Position numbers and translations under genes: made by a program | Source: Pseudomonas sessilinigenes | GTDB taxonomy: Bacteria > Pseudomonadota > Gammaproteobacteria > Pseudomonadales > Pseudomonadaceae | Assembly (NCBI RefSeq): GCF_003850565.1 | Contig: NZ_CP027706.1 | Span: 5,704,001 to 5,768,000, forward strand | Length of the DNA: 64,000 nucleotides | Reading direction: 5' to 3' | Notes under the pieces: model-generated | Database searches by the model: none | The model's input: the letters and a program-made list of their open reading frames with translations, nothing else | Told to the model about the DNA's origin: nothing | Shown: positions 59,218 through 64,000 of the stretch, piece after piece | How the letters are laid out: each line of letters opens with the position of its first letter | Numbering within the stretch: position 1 is the stretch's first letter

Positions 59218-60191
59218 CAAGCTGGCGTGGGGCCGTGGCGCCGCGCCTCACTGGGCGTGCGTTGGTAGCGGGCCTTGAAGGCCCGGGCGAAGTGCGCCTG
59301 GCTGGCAAAGCCATGGCGATAGGCGATCTCACTGATATCCAGCGCAGCCCCCTGGGGGCTGCACAGCAGTTGGTGAGCCTGTTGCAGGCGCTTCTCCAGG
59401 ATGAAGCGGCTGGGCACCCACTCCTCCAGGGCGAACAACCGGGCCAGGTGGCGCGGCGACACGCCGACCTGCGCCGCCACCCGCTCGCAACTCAACTCCG
59501 GGTCCGCCAGGTGCTCCTGGATGTACTGCTTGGCCGCCAGCAGGTAGGAGGCGCTCAGGGCGTTGATCGGCCGTTGCCCCACTTGCCCGGCGATCAGGCT
59601 GGCCAGCAGTTCGAAGGCCTGCTCCTGGTAGTCCTCGGCCGCACCGCACAAGGGCTGCTGGAAAAAAACCCGGGTGCGCTCGGCCAGGGTACGCAACAAC
59701 AGGCGCTGGCCACCGCCCTGCCCGCCGATCTTCAACGGCTGGTCGAAGCGCCGCAGGCAACGGCGGGCGAACTGCTCCTGGGGAATATCGAAGATGAACT
59801 GGCGCATGGCGGCGGAAAAACCGAACAGGTAGGGCTTGTCGGTGCGATACACCACCAGCTCGCCCGGCTGCAGCAACTGGCAGGTGCCACCCTGGTAGAA
59901 GAACGAACCGCTGTCGGTGACCAGGGAGACGAAGATCGATTCCTTGGGCGCGCCACGGATCATCGAACGGTCACGCTCCACGACATGTTCATTGCCGACG
60001 ATCCGCGCCAGGCGCATGGCGCTCAAGTGCAGGTTGTCCTGGCGGGCGGCGAAACCGCTCTCGGCGTAGGAGTTGCATTTGAGCCCCACCAGGGTGCTGG
60101 CGTTGTAGTCCTCCCAGAATGCCAGGCGCAGGTCCCGGTCGATGGCCTGGGTGCTGGCGTGGCGGGTTTCGAGCAAGGCGCATGGAGACAT
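59217..60191 (-). CDS. AraC-family regulator of the dioxygenase operon
   Basis: The 324-residue protein has an AraC-binding-like domain 2 sensor (GELVVYRTDKPYLFGFSAAMRQFIFDIP) and a C-terminal AraC DNA-binding domain (SCERVAAQVGVSPRHLARLF; ISEIAYRHGFASQAHFARAFKARYQRTPSEAR). It resembles FeaR/AraC regulators of aromatic catabolism. ATG at 60191 (A-rich GAGAAGAACAACA upstream) is chosen; 60206 is an alternative. It is divergent from the cupin dioxygenase gene, whose upstream region carries paired 22-bp-spaced repeats. Confidence 0.87.
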   Translation of the reverse strand: MSPCALLETRHASTQAIDRDLRLAFWEDYNASTLVGLKCNSYAESGFAARQDNLHLSAMRLARIVGNEHVVERDRSMIRGAPKESIFVSLVTDSGSFFYQGGTCQLLQPGELVVYRTDKPYLFGFSAAMRQFIFDIPQEQFARRCLRRFDQPLKIGGQGGGQRLLLRTLAERTRVFFQQPLCGAAEDYQEQAFELLASLIAGQVGQRPINALSASYLLAAKQYIQEHLADPELSCERVAAQVGVSPRHLARLFALEEWVPSRFILEKRLQQAHQLLCSPQGAALDISEIAYRHGFASQAHFARAFKARYQRTPSEARRHGPTPA

Positions 60192-60198
60192 TGTTGTT
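60191..60198 (-). promoter_or_regulatory. A-rich CA-type motif at the AraC start codon
   Basis: On the minus strand AACAACAA runs into the ATG, with AAGAACAA overlapping upstream. This is an ideal position for Hfq-Crc to block initiation. Confidence 0.4.
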
Positions 60199-60348
60199 CT
60201 TCTCATGGCAGCGGGATGTTTCCCGGACGGCAAGGCTCCGTCCAGGTACCTGAAGCCACGGAACCCGTGGCCTGCGGCCATTCATTAATATCTGAATGAT
60301 TTGCCCTGTCAACTTCCCCCGCCCACTGGCAGCAGCCAGGGCGCAACC

Positions 60349-60385
60349 GTCCGAAACCGACAACAAAGCGGTCCGATCCGGACAA
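60349..60385 (+). promoter_or_regulatory. Paired AraC-type direct repeats and promoter of the dioxygenase operon
   Basis: GTCCGAAACCGACAA (60349-60363) and GTCCGATCCGGACAA (60371-60385) are direct repeats exactly 22 bp apart. A -10-like TAGAGT lies at 60407-60412, so the second repeat overlaps the -35 region, the class II activation geometry of AraC proteins. The divergent AraC gene is the likely binder. Confidence 0.6.
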
Positions 60386-60472
60386 ACCACCCGCCCCCGG
60401 CCGGCCTAGAGTCGTGCCGTCAGCCCCGCTGGCATTGCACCGACGACTCCACGACAACAAGAGAGACCGACC

Positions 60473-61006
60473 ATGCCTGAAGCCGCCACCCGAGAGTTCT
60501 GGAAAGACCTGCAGCCCATCGCCAACTGCTTCAAGCCCGACGCCAAGCCCGAGGTCTACCTGCCCGACGCCGCCAGCGACGACCTGAGCCTGTACGTGCC
60601 CTTCACCGAGACCGTGTCTTCGCGCCCGCTGTGGATCTCCCCCAGCGAGAACCGCTGGTGCGACATCCTGATGGCCCGCAGCGCCGGGCTGGTCAACCGT
60701 CACTACCACCCCCACGAGGTCTTCGCCTACACCCTGTCCGGCAAGTGGGGCTACCTGGAGCACGATTGGACCGCCACCGCCGGCGACTTCGTCTACGAGA
60801 CCCCAGGCGAAGGCCACACCCTGGTGGCCTACGAACACGAGCAGCCGATGCGGGTGTTCTTCATCGTCAAGGGCCCGCTGATCTGGCTCGACGAACAGGG
60901 CGAGCCCGACGGCTACTTCGACGTGCACTCCTACATCGCCCTGTGCCGTGCGCACTACGAAAAGAACGGCCTGGGCGCGGCCCATATCGACACCCTGTTT
61001 CGCTGA
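60473..61006 (+). CDS. Cupin dioxygenase, 2,4'-dihydroxyacetophenone dioxygenase-like
   Basis: The 177-residue single-cupin protein has the length of known 2,4'-dihydroxyacetophenone dioxygenases. Metal-ligand motifs are LVNRHYHPHEVFAYTLSG (His, His, Glu) and ETPGEGHTLVAYEH (second-motif His); the block WISPSENRWCDILMA is conserved in that family as I recall it. Such enzymes cleave an aryl alpha-hydroxyketone to an aromatic acid and formate, using iron and oxygen. Other cupin dioxygenases are possible. It heads an operon with an MFS gene and an alcohol dehydrogenase. Confidence 0.7.
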   Translation: MPEAATREFWKDLQPIANCFKPDAKPEVYLPDAASDDLSLYVPFTETVSSRPLWISPSENRWCDILMARSAGLVNRHYHPHEVFAYTLSGKWGYLEHDWTATAGDFVYETPGEGHTLVAYEHEQPMRVFFIVKGPLIWLDEQGEPDGYFDVHSYIALCRAHYEKNGLGAAHIDTLFR

Positions 61007-61038
61007 TCACGGCCTCGACCTGCGTGCGGAGAATCACC

Positions 61039-62304
61039 ATGGCTTATAAAAACAACAAGGCCAGCTACGAGAACACCTTGCTGGGGGTGCTGTTCCTGAC
61101 CTTCGGCTTCGTGTTTTTCGACCGCCTGGCGCTGTCCTTCCTGTTCCCCTTCATGGCCGACGAGTTGCAACTGGGCAACCGCCACCTGGGCTTGCTGTCC
61201 TCGGTGCTGGCCCTGGCCTGGGCAGTATCCGGGGCGCTGGTAGGGGCCTGGTCGGACCGCCGGGGCCGGCGCAAGCCGCTCTTGATCGTCGCGGTGTTGC
61301 TGTTCTCGCTGTGTTCGGCGCTGTCGGGGCTGGTCACCGGCTTCCTCAGCCTGCTGCTGTTTCGCGCCATCATGGGCCTGGCCGAAGGGCCGATCCTGCC
61401 ACTGTCGCAATCGCTGATGGTGGAAGCTTCCTCACCCCACCGCCGGGGCCTGAACATGGGCCTGCTGCAAGGCTCGGCCGCCGGTTTGCTGGGGGCGGTG
61501 ATCGGCCCGCCGGTCCTGGTGGCCCTGGCCGAGGCCTACGGCTGGCGCCATGCGTTCATCATCTCGCTGGTGCCCGGCTTGCTGATCGCCCTGCTGATCT
61601 GGCGCTACGTCCAGCCGGATGCGCCCAGCCGCGCAGCGCCCATGCAGGGCCCCAGCGGCAACGGCGTCAGCCGGCTGGCGCTGCTCAAGAGCCGCAACAT
61701 CCTGCTGTGCACCCTGATCAGCTGCTTCTTCCTGACCTGGTTCATCGTGTTGATCTCCTTCACCCCGACCTTTCTGGTCAAGGTCCGCGACTACAGCCCG
61801 GCCAGCATGGGCACGGTGATGAGCTGCCTGGGCGGTGCCTGGGTGCTCTGGGGGTTTGGCGTACCGGCGATTTCCGACCGCATCGGCCGGCGCCCGACCC
61901 TGGTGCTGTTCTCGCTGGTGGCGGCCTGCTGTCCCTTGGCCCTGCTCTTTGCGCCCACGCCGTGGCTGCTGGGCGTGCTGATGCTGCTGACCTACACCGG
62001 GCTGGGCTGCTTCACCCTGTTCATGGCCACCATTCCGGCGGAGACCGTGCCCCGGGAAGTCATGGCCACGGCCCTGGGGCTGATCATGGGCATCGGTGAG
62101 CTGGTGGGCGGTTTCGTCGCCCCGACCCTCGCCGGTTTCGCCGCCGACCGCTTCGGTTTGTCGATCGTCATGTGGATGTCCTGCGCCGGCGCGCTGCTGG
62201 CCGCGGCCCTGGCCCTGCTGCTCAAGGAGACCGCGCCGGCGGTGCTGGCCCGGCGCCAGGCCGCGAACCTCCACTCACCGACCCTGCAAGGAGACCGCCC
62301 ATGA
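61039..62304 (+). CDS. MFS transporter of the catabolic island (2), aromatic-acid/anion symporter type
   Basis: The 421-residue protein has 12 helices and a canonical MFS motif A (GAWSDRRGRRKPLLI), with an early FFDRLALSFLFPFMADELQLG as in AAHS/ACS carriers of aromatic or organic acids. The N-terminal codons YKNNK encode AACAACAA (61051-61058), so the CA motif lies inside the start of the reading frame. It overlaps the next gene by 4 bp. Confidence 0.85.
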   Translation: MAYKNNKASYENTLLGVLFLTFGFVFFDRLALSFLFPFMADELQLGNRHLGLLSSVLALAWAVSGALVGAWSDRRGRRKPLLIVAVLLFSLCSALSGLVTGFLSLLLFRAIMGLAEGPILPLSQSLMVEASSPHRRGLNMGLLQGSAAGLLGAVIGPPVLVALAEAYGWRHAFIISLVPGLLIALLIWRYVQPDAPSRAAPMQGPSGNGVSRLALLKSRNILLCTLISCFFLTWFIVLISFTPTFLVKVRDYSPASMGTVMSCLGGAWVLWGFGVPAISDRIGRRPTLVLFSLVAACCPLALLFAPTPWLLGVLMLLTYTGLGCFTLFMATIPAETVPREVMATALGLIMGIGELVGGFVAPTLAGFAADRFGLSIVMWMSCAGALLAAALALLLKETAPAVLARRQAANLHSPTLQGDRP

Positions 62305-63365
62305 AAGCACTGCGTTGGCATGCTGCCCGCGACCTGCGCCTGAGCCAGGTACAACTGCGCCAGCCCGGCCTTGGCCAGGTGCTGCTGCAAGTCGCCTATT
62401 GCGGCATCTGCGGCAGCGACCTGCACGAATACGCCAATGGCCCGCATTCCATCCCCCAGCAGCAGGCGCATCCGCTGTCCGGTTGCCGGGCCCCCTTGAC
62501 CCTGGGCCACGAGTTCTGCGGCCAGGTGCTGGCCCTGGGCCCCGGAGTCGATCCCGGGCTGCTCGGCCAGCGGGTGGCGGTGGAGCCGGAATACCGTTGC
62601 GGCCAATGCCAGTATTGCCAGGCGGGCCAGTACAACCTCTGTGAGTCCATGGGTTTCATCGGCCTGATGGGCGACGGCGGTTTTGCCGAACAGGCGCTGG
62701 TGCCGGCCTACATGCTGCACCGGCTGCCCGATAGCGTCAGTTTCCGCCAGGCGGCGTTGCTGGAACCGGCGGCCGTGGCCTGCCATGCCTTGAACCAGAG
62801 CAGCCTGCAACCCGGCGCCAGTTGCGCGGTGTTCGGCCTGGGGCCCATCGGCCTGCTACTGGTACTGCTGGCCCGGCTCCGGGGGGTGGAGCGCATCTAT
62901 GCCGTAGACCTGGACCCCGGGCGCCGGCAATTGGCCCTGGAACTGGGCGCCACCCAGGCCCTGGATGGCGCGGCGCCCGACTTGCGCCAGCGCCTGCGGC
63001 AGTTGAGCGATGGCGGGCTGGACAGCGCCTTCGAGGCGGCCGGTAGCCAGCAGACCCTGGACCATGCCCTGCACAGCCTGCGCAAAGGCGGCGAAGCGGT
63101 GCTGGTGGGGCTGATGGGCCAGGTGCAATTCGATGCCTTCCACCTGGTCAACAACGAGCTGCGCCTGCTGGGCAGCGTCGGCTACCGCGACGTCTATCCG
63201 CAGTTGCTGGAGCTGCTGGCCAGCAAGGACCTGGACCTGTCGCGACTGGTCAGCCGCTGCCTGTCCCTGGAGCAGGCGGTAACGGAGGGTTTCGAGGTCC
63301 TGCTGCAGGACAAGCGCCAGATCAAGGTGCTGGTCAACCCCAGCCCGGCCCTGGCCGAAGCCTGA
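62301..63365 (+). CDS. Zinc-dependent medium-chain alcohol dehydrogenase, 2,3-butanediol dehydrogenase-like
   Basis: The 354-residue MDR enzyme has catalytic zinc ligands in YCGICGSDLHEY and LGHEFCG, the structural-zinc Cys cluster in YRCGQCQYCQAGQYNLC, and the NAD loop VFGLGPIGLLL. The sequence resembles butanediol/sorbitol-type dehydrogenases, which oxidise a vicinal diol to an alpha-hydroxyketone. That product type is exactly what the neighbouring cupin would cleave. It is coupled by ATGA to the MFS gene. Confidence 0.85.
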   Translation: MKALRWHAARDLRLSQVQLRQPGLGQVLLQVAYCGICGSDLHEYANGPHSIPQQQAHPLSGCRAPLTLGHEFCGQVLALGPGVDPGLLGQRVAVEPEYRCGQCQYCQAGQYNLCESMGFIGLMGDGGFAEQALVPAYMLHRLPDSVSFRQAALLEPAAVACHALNQSSLQPGASCAVFGLGPIGLLLVLLARLRGVERIYAVDLDPGRRQLALELGATQALDGAAPDLRQRLRQLSDGGLDSAFEAAGSQQTLDHALHSLRKGGEAVLVGLMGQVQFDAFHLVNNELRLLGSVGYRDVYPQLLELLASKDLDLSRLVSRCLSLEQAVTEGFEVLLQDKRQIKVLVNPSPALAEA

Positions 63366-63391
63366 TCGAGGCGCTGTTCATCACTCACCAC

Positions 63392-63402
63392 AAGAACAAC
63401 AA
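63392..63402 (+). promoter_or_regulatory. A-rich CA-type motif before the OprB-like porin gene
   Basis: AAGAACAACAA holds two overlapping AAnAAnAA matches 14-24 bp before the ATG at 63416. Confidence 0.5.
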
Positions 63403-63415
63403 ACGAGTACCCGAC

Positions 63416-64000
63416 ATGAATGCCACCCATGCACTCGGCCCGCTGCTGGCCGCCCTGCTGTTGCCCCTGCCCGGCCTTGCCGCTACCGCCAGCGAGCCGC
63501 GCAGCGGACCGCTGGCCGGCCTGGGCGACTACCTGGCCGGACAGGGCATCACCCCGCATCTCCAGTTCCTCAGCCTGTCGATGAAAAACCTCGACACCGG
63601 CCCCCGGCCCCACAGTTTCGGCAACAGCGGCGACCTGTTCGTCGGGGCCGATATCGACCTTGCAACCTTCGCCGGCCTGGACGGGGCGGCCCTGCATGTC
63701 GAGCAGACGCTGTTCATCCTCGACCAGGGGACCGGCGTGCCCACCTCGCGCAACTGGCAAGGGGCCGCCGGCAGCTACTTCGGCGGCGCGCCGATCCACA
63801 ACGACCTGACCAGCAACCAGTTGAGCCTGTTGACCTACCAGCAAACCTGGCTCGACAGCCAGGTCGACCTGAGCCTGGGGCGGACCAACGCCCGGCGCTA
63901 CTTCTACATCTACAACTGCGAGAGCACGGTGACCTGTAACGACCCGATCATCGAGGCCTCCACCGGTATCCTGCCGCCACCCTACGGGGCCTGGGGCGGC
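63416..64000 (+). CDS. OprB-family outer-membrane porin, N-terminal part, cut by window end
   Basis: The frame is open to the last base, with 195 residues visible. It has a signal peptide (MNATHALGPLLAALLLPLPGLAAT) and then OprB-type barrel sequence: GDYLAGQGITPHLQFLSLS, NSGDLFVGADIDLATFAGL and SLGRTNARRYFYIYNCE. OprB porins pass sugars, but relatives occur in aromatic-catabolic clusters. It lies 50 bp after the alcohol dehydrogenase gene and ends the visible part of the island. Confidence 0.85.
   Translation, partial: MNATHALGPLLAALLLPLPGLAATASEPRSGPLAGLGDYLAGQGITPHLQFLSLSMKNLDTGPRPHSFGNSGDLFVGADIDLATFAGLDGAALHVEQTLFILDQGTGVPTSRNWQGAAGSYFGGAPIHNDLTSNQLSLLTYQQTWLDSQVDLSLGRTNARRYFYIYNCESTVTCNDPIIEASTGILPPPYGAWGG

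Overview
The window is high-GC, densely packed DNA from a fluorescent-group Pseudomonas (P. protegens/P. chlororaphis-like). The evidence is the gene content: an Hxc-type type II secretion system next to a VreAIR-type signalling operon, the 180-kDa-class NAD-glutamate dehydrogenase beside a MoxR/Bat operon, a PtxS-controlled 2-ketogluconate (kgu) operon with two perfect PtxS palindromes, and several copies of GTAGCCGCTG-type REP repeats. No rRNA, tRNA or CRISPR array was seen.

Layout. 1-5.7 kb: hxcQ (partial lipo-secretin), hxcZ, hxcY, hxcX, hxcT, hxcV, hxcP, hxcU, hxcW, in the same order as the P. aeruginosa hxc locus. 5.9-8.2 kb: vreA-vreI-vreR cell-surface signalling operon (STN/TonB-like sensor, ECF sigma factor, FecR-like anti-sigma), probably the regulator of the secretion system. 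8.3-14.3 kb: small secreted protein, azoreductase, an AT-rich GT-C-type membrane glycosyltransferase, MocR regulator, periplasmic cupin, META-domain lipoprotein. 14.4-17.5 kb: a small foreign-looking block made of a frameshifted LysR fragment, a DHA2 efflux pump with a divergent LysR regulator, and the decayed C-terminus of a DUF3363 conjugative relaxase. 17.6-30.4 kb: gdhB, then moxR, DUF58, DUF4381, batA, batB/C and batD with mostly 4-8 bp overlaps. 30.6-35.6 kb: hyuB, hyuA and an AraC regulator. 35.7-41.2 kb: sbcD (TTG start), sbcC and a glutathione transferase. 41.3-43.5 kb: DUF1345, AraC and LysE. 43.7-49.0 kb: ptxS and kguE-K-T-D. 49.1-52.0 kb: an AruH-like aminotransferase and a chemoreceptor.

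52.4-64 kb: a catabolic island with hpaBC (4-hydroxyphenylacetate 3-monooxygenase and flavin reductase), a LuxR regulator, an outer-membrane channel, two MFS transporters, a histone-deacetylase-like amidohydrolase, an AraC regulator with paired operator-like repeats, a 2,4'-dihydroxyacetophenone-dioxygenase-like cupin, a 2,3-butanediol-dehydrogenase-like alcohol dehydrogenase and an OprB-type porin (cut by the window end). I propose that this island encodes side-chain cleavage of phenolic diols/alpha-hydroxyketones plus ring ortho-hydroxylation. It is the best candidate here for an undescribed system.

Across the catabolic regions (hyu, ptxS/kgu, hpa island), many leaders or start regions carry A-rich AAnAAnAA motifs, the signature of Hfq/Crc catabolite repression in Pseudomonas. 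This points to one shared post-transcriptional control.
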